64,000 bases of DNA, taken from NCBI RefSeq assembly GCF_014652415.1, contig NZ_BMYT01000003.1, forward strand, positions 558,001-622,000, written 5' to 3'. The position numbers were made by a program, and so were the translations under genes. Under the pieces are notes generated by a model. That model was not told the origin of the DNA. It searched no databases and was given only the letters and a program-made list of their open reading frames with translations. Position 1 is the first letter of the stretch. Every line of letters starts with the position of its first letter. The DNA is from Affinundibacterium macrobrachii. Lineage in GTDB: Bacteria; Pseudomonadota; Gammaproteobacteria; Burkholderiales; Burkholderiaceae_D. This document shows, piece after piece, positions 9,047-19,559 of the stretch.

Positions 9047-9401
9047 ACAAACCCCAATCTATCAAAAATCAAACTTGACGAAGCACAACCCCACTTCTTA
9101 CAACCTTAAATTATAAAGGAGCCGGAAGGTGAATTAAAGAAAAAGATGCTTTACAGGCCGATTTAGCTTGTTTTTGCACCTAAATGACCCACATGCTACA
9201 AATTTTCTATAAAAAAATAAGCGAACCGTGGCGGCATGAACGGAGAATTACAACAAAACGATGCGCGATTCACAAAAATTGACAATATTATTCAAGTCGA
9301 AAGCGCTTTTGCGGATTATCATATTGCTGTTTTGCCATATTCTTAGAGCAAATACTTCACATTTGAATTTGATAAATCTAAAACTAGTTAGGGGAATTTT
9401 T
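9047..9401. other. Divergent intergenic region petA/mscL
   Basis: 355 bp without a gene, AT-rich. It should hold the petABC promoter (see 9110-9138) and the mscL promoter. The reading frame upstream of mscL is open from 9261 but has no support as coding. No repeat or RNA structure was noticed. Confidence 0.6.
9110..9138 (-). promoter_or_regulatory. Candidate sigma70 promoter for petABC
   Basis: On the minus strand a consensus -10 box TATAAT (9110-9115) lies 17 bp from a weak -35 box TTTAAT (9133-9138). It is about 64 bp upstream of the petA start. Only the -10 is strong, so this is a tentative call. Confidence 0.4.
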
Positions 9402-9833
9402 ATGGGCATGATGCAAGAGTTTAAGAGCTTTGCGGCACAAGGGAATGTGATTGACTTAGCTGTGGGCGTTATTATTGGTGCCGCGTTCGGCAAGATTGTC
9501 GATTCATTAGTTGGCGACATCGTAATGCCGGTTGTGGGAAAAATTTTTGGCGGCTTAGATTTCGCTAATTACTACTTACCATTAAATGGCCAAGCGGCGG
9601 ATCTAACTTTAGCTGAGGCAAAAAAAGCAGGCGCGGTGCTCGCTTATGGTAATTTCTTAACGATATCTTTAAATTTCATTATCTTGGCGTTTATTATTTT
9701 CCAAATGGTGCGCTTGGTAAATCTAATGAAGAAGAAAGACGCAGCGGATGCCGCAGCAGCACCTGCGGCACCGCCACCAACGCCCGAAGACGTGATGTTA
9801 TTGCGCGAAATTCGTGATGCATTAAAAAAATAA
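9402..9833 (+). CDS. mscL: Large-conductance mechanosensitive channel MscL
   Basis: A 143-aa homopentameric tension-gated channel that releases osmolytes on hypo-osmotic shock. The N-terminal amphipathic segment and TM1 ([20 protein letters not shown], then [16 protein letters not shown]) are the family signature; TM2 is [20 protein letters not shown], followed by a cytoplasmic helix after a Pro/Ala-rich linker. The ATG at 9402 is preceded by AGGGGA and starts at the family's usual N-terminus; longer readings from 9261 are not supported. A bidirectional terminator follows at once. Confidence 0.95.
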   Translation: MGMMQEFKSFAAQGNVIDLAVGVIIGAAFGKIVDSLVGDIVMPVVGKIFGGLDFANYYLPLNGQAADLTLAEAKKAGAVLAYGNFLTISLNFIILAFIIFQMVRLVNLMKKKDAADAAAAPAAPPPTPEDVMLLREIRDALKK

Positions 9834-9856
9834 TTTACAGAATAAAGTTCTCAAAA

Positions 9857-9885
9857 AAAATGCCACCAATCTTGGTGGCATTTTT
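9857..9885. terminator. Bidirectional terminator between mscL and the NIF3 gene
   Basis: AAAATGCCACC / GGTGGCATTTTT forms an 8-bp stem TGCCACCA/TGGTGGCA-type with a short loop, with A-run on the left and T-run on the right, so it can stop transcripts from both converging genes. Confidence 0.88.
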
Positions 9886-9889
9886 ACAA

Positions 9890-10657
9890 TCAAACTGGAT
9901 TGGCGATGTCAACAAACTGATGTTCAATGCCAAATTCCCGCGCGATCATTTGCCCTAAGGCTTGAACACCATAACGCTCGCTGGCGTGATGACCACAAGC
10001 CAAATAGCTAACACCGGCCTCTCTCGCCAAATGCACAGTGGGCTCAGAAATTTCACCGCTAATATAAACGTTTGCACCTGCGTCGATCGCCGCAGCCAGC
10101 ATATTCTGCGCGGCACCCGAGCACCAAGCAATCGTCGCCACCGCTTGCTCTGCATCGCCGATCACTAAGGCTTCGCGCCCTAATTTCGAAGAAATATGCT
10201 TAGCCAATTGTCCAACTTGAGAAATCCCGGCATCCATTGATCTTCCAAGCCAAGCTATATCATCCTCACCAAATCGACCTGTTACTTCAAACCCAAAAAG
10301 CCGCGCCAATTGAGCGTTATTGCCTAAACTAGGATGCGAATCTAAAGGAAGATGATAGGCAAACAGTGACATTTCGTGTTCTATTAAGGTTTTGAGACGC
10401 TGATATTTCTGCCCTACTACACGCATATCCTCGCCTTTCCAAAAATATCCGTGATGCACCAAAATGGCATCCGCTTCAAGACGAACCGCTTCGTCTAAGA
10501 GCGCCTGACAAGCGGTGACACCAGTAATGATCTTCTTAATTTCTTTTCGCCCTTCCACCTGAAGCCCATTTGGGCAATAATCACGGAAACGCGCGACTTG
10601 CAATTCGTTCGCCAAAAATTGCGTCAGCATATTTCTATCGATTGATTTTTCTAACAT
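9890..10657 (-). CDS. NIF3/YbgI-family dinuclear metal-binding protein
   Basis: A 255-aa member of the NIF3 (DUF34) family, which forms toroidal hexamers with two metal ions per subunit; often annotated as GTP cyclohydrolase 1 type 2, although the true function is unsettled. Metal-binding motifs are seen: ILVHHGYFW (His68, His69), AYHLPLDSHP and the C-terminal GHHASERYG. The ATG at 10657 has a good GAGGAG site and is used; an internal ATG at 10630 is less likely. Its start lies 9 bp from the divergent protease gene. Confidence 0.9.
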   Translation of the reverse strand: MLEKSIDRNMLTQFLANELQVARFRDYCPNGLQVEGRKEIKKIITGVTACQALLDEAVRLEADAILVHHGYFWKGEDMRVVGQKYQRLKTLIEHEMSLFAYHLPLDSHPSLGNNAQLARLFGFEVTGRFGEDDIAWLGRSMDAGISQVGQLAKHISSKLGREALVIGDAEQAVATIAWCSGAAQNMLAAAIDAGANVYISGEISEPTVHLAREAGVSYLACGHHASERYGVQALGQMIAREFGIEHQFVDIANPV

Positions 10658-10666
10658 ATACTCCTC

Positions 10667-11833
10667 ATGATGCGTCGTCTATGGCTGTTATTTGCGCAAA
10701 CCGTTACTGTCGGCTTGGCACTGTGGTTTATTGTAACCAGCTTAAAGCCCAATTGGGTGCAGCAAGGCTTGGTAATTAACAAGAATGTGAGTTTGACTTC
10801 ATCGGCCACACTGAAAGAAGCACCAAGCAGTAAGAACAATGCGCCAGGCACCTATCATCTTGCAGCTAAACGCGCGATGCCTTCGGTCGTCAATATTAGT
10901 GCGACGCGTAGCTCAAGCAATAACAATCCTCTTTTAAATGATCCGTTTTTTCGACGCTTTTTTGGCGAGCAAGCTAAACCTAGAACGGAACGCCCATCGA
11001 GTAGCGGCTCTGGCGTCATCATGAGTCCACAAGGTCATATTCTGACGAATAATCATGTCATCCAAGGTGCAGGGGAGATCGAAGTTGCCTTGGCAGATGG
11101 CCGACAAGCTACTGCTAAAGTGATTGGCACTGATCCAGACACTGATCTAGCGGTTTTGCAGATTGACTTAAAGGATCTGCCAACTATCACGCTTGGTCAT
11201 TCAGAAGAAGCAAACGTTGGCGATGTGGTCCTCGCAATCGGCAATCCATTTGGCGTAGGCCAAACGGTTACGATGGGAATTATTTCCGCGCTTGGCCGCA
11301 ATAGCGTTGGCATCAATACCTATGAAAATTTCATTCAAACTGATGCAGCGGTCAACCCCGGTAATTCAGGCGGTGCTTTGGTTGATGCGAACGGCAATTT
11401 ACTTGGCATCAATTCCGCGATTTACTCACAAAATGGTGGTTCGCTAGGAATCGGTTTTGCTATTCCTGTTTCAACCATCAAGATGGTGATGGAAGCGATC
11501 ATTACAGATGGTCAAGTGGTTCGTGGCTATCTTGGTATTAGCCCTGAAGATATTACAGAAGAAATGGCAGAGAGCTTCAACATCAAACAAACCAAAGGCT
11601 CGATTGTTGCCGCAGTGGTGCGAGGTGGACCTGCTGACCAAGCCGGTGTTAAACCAGGTGATATTTGTACTGCGATTGACGGCAAAGCGTTCTCCAATAG
11701 TCGTGAAATGATGAATCAAATCGCACAGCTCAAGCCCAATTCTAAAGCCAAGTTGACGCTGGTACGACAATCAAACGAAATGCAATTAGATATCGTGGTC
11801 GGCAAACGTCCACCATTTAAACCGGAAGATTAA
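10667..11833 (+). CDS. DegS/HtrA-like membrane-anchored serine protease with one PDZ domain
   Basis: 388 aa: an N-terminal membrane anchor (WLLFAQTVTVGLALWFIVTS), a trypsin-like domain with the triad His in TNNHVIQG (about residue 129), Asp in DTDLAVLQ (about 160) and Ser in NPGNSGGAL (about 232), then one PDZ domain (about 285-380). A single PDZ plus an uncleaved anchor resembles DegS, the site-1 protease of the sigma-E pathway, rather than DegP (two PDZ). DegQ-type function cannot be excluded. There is no clear ribosome site before the ATG-ATG start, and the divergent NIF3 start is only 9 bp away, so the promoter must lie inside the NIF3 gene. Confidence 0.88.
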   Translation: MMRRLWLLFAQTVTVGLALWFIVTSLKPNWVQQGLVINKNVSLTSSATLKEAPSSKNNAPGTYHLAAKRAMPSVVNISATRSSSNNNPLLNDPFFRRFFGEQAKPRTERPSSSGSGVIMSPQGHILTNNHVIQGAGEIEVALADGRQATAKVIGTDPDTDLAVLQIDLKDLPTITLGHSEEANVGDVVLAIGNPFGVGQTVTMGIISALGRNSVGINTYENFIQTDAAVNPGNSGGALVDANGNLLGINSAIYSQNGGSLGIGFAIPVSTIKMVMEAIITDGQVVRGYLGISPEDITEEMAESFNIKQTKGSIVAAVVRGGPADQAGVKPGDICTAIDGKAFSNSREMMNQIAQLKPNSKAKLTLVRQSNEMQLDIVVGKRPPFKPED

Positions 11834-11838
11834 TCACC

Positions 11839-12516
11839 ATGCACGTCGCCGAACTCAGTCGATTTCTGTTTGAATTATCAGAGAATAACAACCGTGCTTG
11901 GTTTGTTATGAATAAACCGCGCTACGATATTTTGCGTGCGGAATTTTTACAAATGGTGACACGACTAATCCAAGAGCTAAGCAAATTCGATCCCGCAATC
12001 ACGCAATGTGATCCTAAGAAAGCCCTATTTCGGATCAATCGCGATGTGCGCTTTGGCAAAGATAAATCACCGTATAAAACTTATTTCTCCGCGTCGATTT
12101 TACCGAGTGGTCGCAAGAAACCCAGTGAAGGTGGCGGTCCCGCCTGCTATTTTCAGATCAGCCAAAACAATCGTTTGTTGTTTGCAGTAGGCGAATATAT
12201 GCCACCGTCAGATCGCTTAAAGAATATTCGTCAACATATCCTCGAAGATGAAGCCGGATTCAAAAAACTGATCAAAAATAAAGCGATGAAAGACTGCTTT
12301 GGTGAATTGCAAGAAGAAGGGAAATTGATACGACCACCCAAAGGTTTCGATCCTGAGCATGCTTTAATCGAGTATCTAAAACTCAAGAGCATGATGGTAT
12401 GGACCGAATGCTCTCTAGAGGGCATGCTGTACGAAGACGTACACAAAAAATTATTAAGCGGATTTAAAACAGCCCTCCCACTAGTCACTTGGTTAAGGGC
12501 TGCAAAATTTAGCTAG
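11839..12516 (+). CDS. DUF2461 family protein (TIGR02453)
   Basis: A 225-aa soluble protein of unknown function. The start LSRFLFELSENNNRAWFVMN, the middle FRINRDVRFGKDKSPYKTYF and the GGPACYFQIS strand are characteristic of the DUF2461 family. It begins 5 bp after the protease stop and is probably cotranscribed. No catalytic residues can be assigned. Confidence 0.85.
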   Translation: MHVAELSRFLFELSENNNRAWFVMNKPRYDILRAEFLQMVTRLIQELSKFDPAITQCDPKKALFRINRDVRFGKDKSPYKTYFSASILPSGRKKPSEGGGPACYFQISQNNRLLFAVGEYMPPSDRLKNIRQHILEDEAGFKKLIKNKAMKDCFGELQEEGKLIRPPKGFDPEHALIEYLKLKSMMVWTECSLEGMLYEDVHKKLLSGFKTALPLVTWLRAAKFS

Positions 12517-12522
12517 TACAAC

Positions 12523-13290
12523 TTAACTATCAGATGAAGATTCGGGTGCTTGCGTCGCTTTCACAAAAATCGGCGCAACAAATAAGCCTAATTCAAACAG
12601 CATCCACATAGGAATTGCCAACGCCAGTTGGCTAACAACGTCTGGTGGTGTCACGATTGCTGCAATGATAAATGCACCGACAATCACATACGAGCGTATC
12701 GCTTTTAGTTTCTCTACTGTCAGAAGCCCTGTGCGTACCAAAACGATCACCACGATCGGCACTTCGAAGGTCAAGCCAAAGGCCAAACACATCGACATAA
12801 TGAAATCGAGATAGTTTTCGATATCGGGAGAAACGGTAATCGAGGTCGGCGCAAATTCGGCAATAAACTTAAATACACGACCAAAAACAAAGAAATAGCA
12901 AAACGCCACCCCTGCGGCAAACAGCACGGATGAAGAAATCACCAATGGTGCGATTAAACGCTTTTCATGCGCGTACAAGCCCGGTGCGATAAAGGCCCAA
13001 GCTTGATACAACACCCAAGGCAAAGCAAGCAAGAATGCCAATAACAAAGTGACTTTCATCGGCACCAAGAATGGCGAAATCACGCCGGTCGCGATCATCT
13101 TCGAACCCGCTGGCAAAGCGGAAATCATCGGCTGCGCCAGAAAATCATAAATCGCTGTAGTTCCTGGCCATGCAAACAAAGCTGCACAAATAATGGCGAC
13201 ACCCGCACACGCCTTCACTAATCGATCTCTTAATTCGACCAGGTGCGAAATGAAGGTATCTTGCATACCTAAGAAATTATTATCACTCAT
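12523..13290 (-). CDS. tatC: Sec-independent protein translocase TatC
   Basis: A 255-aa protein with six predicted membrane helices and the N-terminal cytoplasmic signature FISHLVELRDRLVKA, where twin-arginine signal peptides dock. Further signature stretches are SPFLVPMKVTLLLAF and FGLTFEVPIVVIVLVR. TatC with TatA and TatB exports folded proteins; the Rieske protein in this window carries a matching signal. Last gene of tatABC. Confidence 0.96.
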   Translation of the reverse strand: MSDNNFLGMQDTFISHLVELRDRLVKACAGVAIICAALFAWPGTTAIYDFLAQPMISALPAGSKMIATGVISPFLVPMKVTLLLAFLLALPWVLYQAWAFIAPGLYAHEKRLIAPLVISSSVLFAAGVAFCYFFVFGRVFKFIAEFAPTSITVSPDIENYLDFIMSMCLAFGLTFEVPIVVIVLVRTGLLTVEKLKAIRSYVIVGAFIIAAIVTPPDVVSQLALAIPMWMLFELGLFVAPIFVKATQAPESSSDS

Positions 13291-13321
13291 GACATGCCCT
13301 TAAATAATTTATTGAGAGCAT

Positions 13322-13825
13322 TTAGAAAAAACTCGATGAAGGGCTGCGATTGACACGATGCTTTGCCATCCGCGCCGCACCTGAAATGACCTGACTACGA
13401 TGGCCATGTCGGCTTTTATACCAATGAGGAATGTTCGAAGTCTTAGCGACTTTTCGGCGACGAAAATTCTTCGCCTTCTCAATCATCGCTTCATCTGAGG
13501 GAGACGCATAAGTGTCATGTCCAGCATAAATAGAATTTGCAGATGGCTGCACTAATTCATTCAATTCCTGCTGGGCTTCAGAAAATTCTTTATGAATATC
13601 TTGCTCGAAATTTTGCGCTGCAGATTCAACTTCCTTCTGCATTTTGCGCAACTCTTCCATTTCGATTTCACGACTGACTTCGGATTTGACCTGGCTGATA
13701 TAGCGTTGCGCGCGACCAAACAAGGTGCCAGCCATGCGCGCCACTTTAGGTAAGTCTTTGGGGCCAATTACGATCAAAGCTACCGCCCCAATCAAGGCGA
13801 GCTTGGTCAATCCGAGATCTATCAT
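13322..13825 (-). CDS. tatB: Sec-independent protein translocase TatB
   Basis: A 167-aa protein with one N-terminal membrane helix (LTKLALIGAVALIVIGPKDLP), the Pro-hinge and an amphipathic helix, followed by a long charged coiled region and a basic, Arg/His-rich tail. It forms the signal-receptor complex with TatC. The basic tail (about residues 125-167) is not conserved in the family. It is cotranscribed with tatA and tatC. Confidence 0.93.
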   Translation of the reverse strand: MIDLGLTKLALIGAVALIVIGPKDLPKVARMAGTLFGRAQRYISQVKSEVSREIEMEELRKMQKEVESAAQNFEQDIHKEFSEAQQELNELVQPSANSIYAGHDTYASPSDEAMIEKAKNFRRRKVAKTSNIPHWYKSRHGHRSQVISGAARMAKHRVNRSPSSSFF

Positions 13826-13851
13826 AAATCTGCTCTAACACCATCCGAAGA

Positions 13852-14061
13852 TTAGTGTATAGATTTATCCTTTGCATCGACATCGATCGTTTTTTGTTCA
13901 TCGGCTTTTGGTGATTTCTCATCTTCACCTTTCACGCCATCTTTAAAACCCTTAACGGCTTTACCCAAATCACTACCAACATTGCCGAGTTTTTTAGTGC
14001 CGAATACTAAAACGACTACAACCAATACAATTAGCCAATGCCAAATACTAAATGAACCCAT
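13852..14061 (-). CDS. tatA: Sec-independent protein translocase TatA
   Basis: A 69-aa single-helix protein: [20 protein letters not shown] then the amphipathic helix [16 protein letters not shown] and an acidic tail. It forms the protein-conducting oligomer. The frame is open further upstream, but the start at 14061 sits 6 bp after AAGGA and matches the family N-terminus [10 protein letters not shown]; an ATG one codon earlier (14064) is an alternative. Confidence 0.93.
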   Translation of the reverse strand: MGSFSIWHWLIVLVVVVLVFGTKKLGNVGSDLGKAVKGFKDGVKGEDEKSPKADEQKTIDVDAKDKSIH

Positions 14062-14113
14062 CATGCTTCCTTCAAGGCCGGAGCCAAAAATCAATCAATT
14101 AAAATATCGTAAA

Positions 14114-14473
14114 TCACGCTAACTTCGCGCCACCAATCACATGCATGTGTAAATGATAAACAACTTGACCACCGTCCGGTCCGGTGTTGATCACCGTTTT
14201 AAAACCACCCGACTTTGATCCATCTGCATGCTCTATATATGCACAAGCTTGTTGGGCTGCTAGCTTGGGAGCTAATTCCAACATTTTACCTAACAATACT
14301 GCATCTTCGGCACTCGCATCGGCCAAACTTGACAAATGCTTCTTGGGAATAATCAAGAAATGGACAGGTGCTGCAGGATTTATGTCATTAAATGCCATTA
14401 AATCATCATCTTCATACAAAATAGTTGCAGGAATTTGCTTCTCAACGATTTTACAAAAAATGCAGTTATCCAT
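14114..14473 (-). CDS. hinT: HIT-family nucleotide hydrolase (HinT)
   Basis: A 119-aa purine nucleoside phosphoramidase-like protein with the C-terminal histidine triad VYHLHMHVIGG and the N-terminal motif CIFCKIVEKQIPA. It hydrolyses AMP-lysine or AMP-NH2-type substrates. Sits between hisE and tatA in the same direction, the usual place for hinT in Burkholderiales his operons. Confidence 0.93.
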   Translation of the reverse strand: MDNCIFCKIVEKQIPATILYEDDDLMAFNDINPAAPVHFLIIPKKHLSSLADASAEDAVLLGKMLELAPKLAAQQACAYIEHADGSKSGGFKTVINTGPDGGQVVYHLHMHVIGGAKLA

Positions 14474-14518
14474 ACTGTCCGCTCAAAGATTGTTACAAAA
14501 AACCAAAATTGAAGCCTA

Positions 14519-14866
14519 TCAATTTTGGGGGCGAGAAGCTTTCTCTTCTATTCCAGAGATCCCTTCACGCCGTGCCAACTCATCCAGTACTTGTTGCGGA
14601 TGCAAATTATACTGGGCTAACATGACAAGCGAATGAAACCAGAGGTCCGCGCACTCATACAATAAATCCGATGTGTCGCCAGAAACGCGCGCATCTTTTG
14701 CCGCCATCACTGTTTCCGTCGCCTCTTCACCAATTTTCTTCAAAATCGCATCATCGCCTTTATGGAACAACTTAGCGACATATGAGGTATCTGGATTACC
14801 ACCATTGACCGCCTTACGGCTTTCAATCACTGCGGCGAGTTGATGCAATATAGATTCTTGAGTCAT
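14519..14866 (-). CDS. hisE: Phosphoribosyl-ATP pyrophosphohydrolase HisE
   Basis: The second step of histidine synthesis: hydrolyses phosphoribosyl-ATP to phosphoribosyl-AMP. The 115-aa MazG-like all-alpha protein carries [16 protein letters not shown], the metal-binding EExxE motif, and [17 protein letters not shown]. In this organism HisE and HisI are separate genes. A 95-bp AT-rich gap separates it from hisI. Confidence 0.94.
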   Translation of the reverse strand: MTQESILHQLAAVIESRKAVNGGNPDTSYVAKLFHKGDDAILKKIGEEATETVMAAKDARVSGDTSDLLYECADLWFHSLVMLAQYNLHPQQVLDELARREGISGIEEKASRPQN

Positions 14867-14961
14867 TGCGTAATGAAATTTACTTAGTTATTTACTTGTT
14901 TTTTTACTTATTTATTTACACATTTAAATAAGCAACAAAGACATATCGACTGATAGCGCAA

Positions 14962-15360
14962 TTATTTATAAATTGCTTCAGGATCTTTTAACACAGGGTC
15001 TACTGTTACCCATTCACCTGCGTCAACATTTCCCTCAAATTTTTGGAAGAAACAAGAATGTCGCCCCGTGTGACATGCGATTCCTTCGACTTGTTCGATC
15101 TTCAGAAGAATCACATCTTCGTCGCAATCGAGTCGGATTTCTTTCACTTTTTGAACATGGCCAGACTCTTCGCCTTTGTGCCAGAGTTTTTTACGTGAAC
15201 GGCTCCAATACACTGCTTCACCAGTTTCAACGGTACGACTCAGCGCTTCACGATTCATCCAAGCGAACATGACTACATCATTGCTACCAACTTCTTGCGC
15301 AATGACGGGGACGAGACCAACTTCATCCCATTTCACTTTATTTAACCAACGAAAACTCAT
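14962..15360 (-). CDS. hisI: Phosphoribosyl-AMP cyclohydrolase HisI
   Basis: The third step of histidine synthesis: opens the adenine ring of phosphoribosyl-AMP. The 132-aa enzyme has the Zn/Mg motifs [14 protein letters not shown] and [11 protein letters not shown]. The start overlaps the hisF stop by 4 bp (15357-15360), indicating translational coupling. Confidence 0.95.
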   Translation of the reverse strand: MSFRWLNKVKWDEVGLVPVIAQEVGSNDVVMFAWMNREALSRTVETGEAVYWSRSRKKLWHKGEESGHVQKVKEIRLDCDEDVILLKIEQVEGIACHTGRHSCFFQKFEGNVDAGEWVTVDPVLKDPEAIYK

Positions 15361-16121
15361 GCTAACCTCATTGGTATATGTTGTGCTGCCATAAATTGTT
15401 TTGCTTCCTGCACTGTATGCTGTCCAAAATGAAAAATACTTGCTGCCAAAACGGCATCTGCGCCACCGAGTTTAATGCCATCGGCAAGATCTTGTAAGCC
15501 GCCAACCCCGCCCGAGGCAATCACTGGAATGTCAATCGCATCGGAGACTGCTCGCGTTAAGGCGAGATCAAAGCCAGAACGCGTTCCATCTTTGTCCATA
15601 CTCGTTAATAGAATTTCCCCCGCACCTAATTCTGCCATCTTGCAAGCCCACTCAACGGCATCGAGACCAGTCGCATTGCGACCACCGTGGGTATACACTT
15701 CCCAACGACCAGGCGCAGTCGCTTTCGCATCGATCGCAACCACGATACATTGAGAGCCATATTTATGCGCTGCGTCCGCGACTAACTGCGGATTTGTCAC
15801 CGCCGAGGTATTCATTCCAACTTTATCCGCACCAGCATTCAGTAGTCGACGTACATCAGCGACTGTTCTAACACCGCCACCGACAGTCAGAGGAATAAAT
15901 ACTTGGGATGCAACAGCCTCAATCACCGGCAAAATCAAATCGCGATCATCAGAAGAGGCTGTGATATCCAAAAACGTGATTTCATCCGCGCCTTGTAAAT
16001 CGTAACGGCGCGCTACTTCCACAGGATCGCCTGCGTCACGCAATTCCAGAAAATTGACACCTTTTACCACTCGTCCAGCGTTCACATCCAGACAAGGAAT
16101 AATCCTTTTGGCTAAAGTCAT
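15357..16121 (-). CDS. hisF: Imidazole glycerol phosphate synthase, cyclase subunit HisF
   Basis: A 254-aa TIM barrel that, with ammonia channelled from HisH, closes the imidazole ring. Catalytic Asp residues are in [14 protein letters not shown] and in [12 protein letters not shown]; phosphate loops [10 protein letters not shown] and [10 protein letters not shown] are present. It overlaps hisA by 4 bp (16118-16121). Confidence 0.97.
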   Translation of the reverse strand: MTLAKRIIPCLDVNAGRVVKGVNFLELRDAGDPVEVARRYDLQGADEITFLDITASSDDRDLILPVIEAVASQVFIPLTVGGGVRTVADVRRLLNAGADKVGMNTSAVTNPQLVADAAHKYGSQCIVVAIDAKATAPGRWEVYTHGGRNATGLDAVEWACKMAELGAGEILLTSMDKDGTRSGFDLALTRAVSDAIDIPVIASGGVGGLQDLADGIKLGGADAVLAASIFHFGQHTVQEAKQFMAAQHIPMRLA

Positions 16122-16909
16122 TCTTCGTCTTCTTCGTAAATCAAATCACCACTAAGTTCATCAGCACGATCTTGTGCACTTGCCAAATCTAAAGTGCCTT
16201 CATAAATGGAACGTCCACAGATCACACCCTCGATACCTTCGTCTTGAACCTCGCACAAGGCTTCAACATCAGCAAGCACATGCACACCGCCAGATGCGAT
16301 AACCGGAATCGAAACCGCCTGTGCCAACTTCACAGTAGCTTCAATATTCACGCCACCCATCATGCCATCGCGGCCGATGTCGGTATAGATAATCGCTTCG
16401 ACGCCATAGCCTTCAAATTTTTTCGCTAAATCAATCACATCATGACCCGACATTTTGCTCCAGCCATCTGTCGCTACTTTGCCGTCTTTAGCGTCAATAC
16501 CGACAATAATTTGACCTGGAAAAGCACTGCATGCATCCGCCAAAAATCCTGGGCTCTTCACTGCGGCGGTGCCGATAATGATGTAAGAAATACCGGCGTT
16601 TAAATAACGCTCGATGGTATCAAGGTCGCGAATGCCGCCACCTAATTGCACCGGCACTTCTTCAGTTTCTGTTTCTTCTGCATATTCACGCACGGTTTTG
16701 ATAATTGCCTTGATCGCAGCCTCATTTTTTGGTTTTCCAGCGAAGGCGCCGTTTAAATCCACCAAATGTAAACGACGTGCGCCTTGCTCTAACCAGTGAC
16801 GTGCCATATCAGCAGGTTCTTCGGAAAATACTGTGGCTTGATCCATATCGCCTTGTTTAAGACGTACGCAGTGACCATCTTTCAGGTCGATAGCAGGAAT
16901 GAGCAGCAT
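16118..16909 (-). CDS. hisA: HisA, ProFAR isomerase
   Basis: Isomerises ProFAR to PRFAR, the fourth step of the pathway. A TIM barrel of 263 aa with catalytic Asp8 ([12 protein letters not shown]) and the second Asp in [12 protein letters not shown]; phosphate loops LGGGIRDLD and [10 protein letters not shown]. It carries a slightly long acidic C-terminus ([11 protein letters not shown]). Overlaps hisF. Confidence 0.97.
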   Translation of the reverse strand: MLLIPAIDLKDGHCVRLKQGDMDQATVFSEEPADMARHWLEQGARRLHLVDLNGAFAGKPKNEAAIKAIIKTVREYAEETETEEVPVQLGGGIRDLDTIERYLNAGISYIIIGTAAVKSPGFLADACSAFPGQIIVGIDAKDGKVATDGWSKMSGHDVIDLAKKFEGYGVEAIIYTDIGRDGMMGGVNIEATVKLAQAVSIPVIASGGVHVLADVEALCEVQDEGIEGVICGRSIYEGTLDLASAQDRADELSGDLIYEEDEE

Positions 16910-17021
16910 GATGAGTTTATATAATATGTAAAAATAGAATCGAACAAAAACGTATTAAACAACAAAGACCAACAATCAAACGATACAAGCATGAATCATT
17001 TGAATCACTTCTATCCCTTCA

Positions 17022-17660
17022 TTAAGGATTCCAGTGTACAAAATTTTTATATAGTTGCAATCCAGCAGCCGCACTTTTCTCTGGATGAAACTGTGTCGCA
17101 AAAATATTCTCTCGTGCAACGGCCGAAGTAAATACTTGACCATATTCAGTGGTGCCAACCACATCTTGCTCATGTTCAGCTTGCACAAAATAACTATGCA
17201 CGAAGTAAAAATAACTATCGTCAGCAATGCCATTCCAAAGCGGATGTGCTTGCGTTTGATGCACGCGATTCCATCCCATTTGTGGCACTTTATAACGGGA
17301 ACCATCTTCTTGCAATTGTCCGCTTAAATCAAAGCGCACAACCTTACCTGGCAGTAAGCCTAAGCATGGCGCATTCCCTTCGGCGCTGATGTCAAACAAC
17401 ATCTGTTCACCAACACAGACGCCAAATAAGGGCTTTTCGCGTGCTGCTTGTAGCAAGGCCTCCTGTACACCCGATTCTTGCAAACTACGCATGCAATCGG
17501 GCATCGCACCTTGACCTGGCAAGACTAAACGATCAGCCGATTGAATATCCGTAATCAAACCTGAAATCAGGACCTCGGCTTCAGGGGCAACCGCACGTAA
17601 TGCTTGCGCGACAGAGCGCACGTTACCCATGCCGTAATCAACGACAACAATCTTATTCAT
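17022..17660 (-). CDS. hisH: Imidazole glycerol phosphate synthase, glutamine amidotransferase subunit HisH
   Basis: The 212-aa class-I glutamine amidotransferase that feeds ammonia to HisF. Nucleophile Cys82 in FGVCVGEQ; the catalytic His-Glu pair is in QFHPEKS near the C-terminus. Start at ATG 17660. A 112-bp gap separates it from hisA. Confidence 0.96.
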   Translation of the reverse strand: MNKIVVVDYGMGNVRSVAQALRAVAPEAEVLISGLITDIQSADRLVLPGQGAMPDCMRSLQESGVQEALLQAAREKPLFGVCVGEQMLFDISAEGNAPCLGLLPGKVVRFDLSGQLQEDGSRYKVPQMGWNRVHQTQAHPLWNGIADDSYFYFVHSYFVQAEHEQDVVGTTEYGQVFTSAVARENIFATQFHPEKSAAAGLQLYKNFVHWNP

Positions 17661-17738
17661 AACAATGAGGGAGTAGACATAGTGAAGTATTCGCGAATAG
17701 CATAAACATGCAAGCTTTATGCCATCGCTATCGCTTTT

Positions 17739-18329
17739 TTATAGACTACCTTTTGTGGATGGAATGGTGCCCAAGGCGCGTTCATCTAACTCGGCTGCCA
17801 TACGCAGCGCGCGACCAAAGGCCTTAAAAATAGTTTCACATTGATGATGTGCATTTTCACCACGCAGATTATCAATATGTAGAGAAACCAAAGCATGATT
17901 CACAAAACCTTGGAAAAATTCATGGGTCAAGTCGACATCAAATGAACCGATCATCGCTCGTTTAAAATCGACATGGTATTCCAGACCTGGACGACCAGAA
18001 AAATCAATCACGACGCGTGACAACGCTTCATCGAGTGGCACATAGGCGTGACCATAGCGACGTATGCCTTTTTTATCACCGATCGCTTGTGCAAATGCTT
18101 GGCCCAAAGTGATACCAACATCTTCCACCGTGTGGTGCGCATCAATATGTAAATCGCCATCGGCTTCGATATCTAAATCGATTAATCCATGACGTGCGAT
18201 TTGATCGAGCATGTGATCCAAAAACGGCACACCCGTCTTTAAAGATTGTTTGCCAGTACCATCGAGATTAATCGCGACGCGAATCTTGGTTTCATTGGTG
18301 TTGCGTGTTACTTGCGCTGTACGTTGCAT
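17739..18329 (-). CDS. hisB: Imidazoleglycerol-phosphate dehydratase HisB
   Basis: A 196-aa monofunctional dehydratase (no phosphatase domain, unlike the enterobacterial fusion). Metal-binding motifs are present twice: [27 protein letters not shown] and [19 protein letters not shown]. It converts IGP to imidazole acetol phosphate. Second half of the operon, between hisC and hisH. Confidence 0.96.
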   Translation of the reverse strand: MQRTAQVTRNTNETKIRVAINLDGTGKQSLKTGVPFLDHMLDQIARHGLIDLDIEADGDLHIDAHHTVEDVGITLGQAFAQAIGDKKGIRRYGHAYVPLDEALSRVVIDFSGRPGLEYHVDFKRAMIGSFDVDLTHEFFQGFVNHALVSLHIDNLRGENAHHQCETIFKAFGRALRMAAELDERALGTIPSTKGSL

Positions 18330-18421
18330 GATGAGATTTGCTAATTGTGGTTAGCCAGTTAGCTACAATGTTGTTGAGTGAAATTCGACAGAAAAATTTT
18401 AATAGAAATTTCAAAGAAAAC

Positions 18422-19516
18422 TTAATCTAAAGCCAGTTTAAAAGCATGTAAAAATTGGGCATTTTCTTCCGGTGTGCTAACCGTGATGCGCAAACAATTC
18501 TGCAAAAGTGCATGCATTTTACCCACATTTTTCACCAAAATTTTTTGTTCCAACAATTTTGTGAAGACTTCATTGCCATATGTCTCACTTTTCTTTGGAT
18601 TTGACACGCGAATTAACAAAAAGTTTGCCGCAGAGGGAAATACTTCCACGCCTGACAAGCTGGCAAGTTGACTAGACAACTGACTGCGTTGCGAGCGCAA
18701 TTGTGCCGCTTGCTGCTCAAACACATCAGCGTGTTCTAGCAAGCAAAGTATCGCCGCTTCGGTCAACACATTTACGTTATAAGGTGGGCGAACTTTATCA
18801 AATTCTTGCAGTAAAGCGGCAGACGCCGACATGTATCCTAGGCGTATTCCTGCCAAGCCTAATTTGGATACCGTGCGCATCACAACCAGATTCGAAAATT
18901 CTGGCAAACGCGACATAAAACTTGTTTGCGCAAATGGTTGGTATGCCTCATCGACAATCACCACACCGCTATCACCCACTGCCGAAATAATTTCTTCCAT
19001 ATCGGCAGCATTAAACAAAGTGCCAGTTGGATTATTCGGATAGGCCAAATACGTGATCTCCGGGCGATGCTCAGCAATCGCTGCCAACATCGCCGCTTTG
19101 TCTAGCGTAAAATCTGCGTTGAGCGGTACGCCAACAAACTCCATGCCAGCAAACTGCGCAGACATCGCATACATCACGAATCCCGGCATTGGCGCCAATA
19201 CTTTTGCGCCCGGTTTGGCACAAGCAATACTGATCATCGCGATCAATTCGTCGGAACCATTACCCAATACTAAGTCGTAACCATCAGGCACGCCGAAGTT
19301 GGTTTTCAGCGCCTCTTTCATGGCCAAATAATTGGGTACAGGATAGCGATTTAAGGCTGTTTCCGACAATCGTTTCGCCAATGCTTGCTGCAAGGCTGGC
19401 GTCAAGGTGTATGGATTTTCCATCGCATCGAGCTTCAAAAAACCCTTTGCGTCCGGCACGTGATAAGCCGACAAAGCGCGCACATCGGCGCGAATAATAT
19501 TTTCTACTAAAGACAT
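18422..19516 (-). CDS. hisC: Histidinol-phosphate aminotransferase HisC
   Basis: A 364-aa PLP enzyme of fold type I that converts imidazole acetol phosphate plus glutamate to histidinol phosphate. The PLP lysine is in [25 protein letters not shown] and [10 protein letters not shown] contain the PLP contact residues. The gene lies directly after the methyltransferase in transcription order. Confidence 0.96.
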   Translation of the reverse strand: MSLVENIIRADVRALSAYHVPDAKGFLKLDAMENPYTLTPALQQALAKRLSETALNRYPVPNYLAMKEALKTNFGVPDGYDLVLGNGSDELIAMISIACAKPGAKVLAPMPGFVMYAMSAQFAGMEFVGVPLNADFTLDKAAMLAAIAEHRPEITYLAYPNNPTGTLFNAADMEEIISAVGDSGVVIVDEAYQPFAQTSFMSRLPEFSNLVVMRTVSKLGLAGIRLGYMSASAALLQEFDKVRPPYNVNVLTEAAILCLLEHADVFEQQAAQLRSQRSQLSSQLASLSGVEVFPSAANFLLIRVSNPKKSETYGNEVFTKLLEQKILVKNVGKMHALLQNCLRITVSTPEENAQFLHAFKLALD

Positions 19517-19559
19517 GAGACTGTTGCTCGTTTTAAATTCAATGAATAATTCTTAAGAA

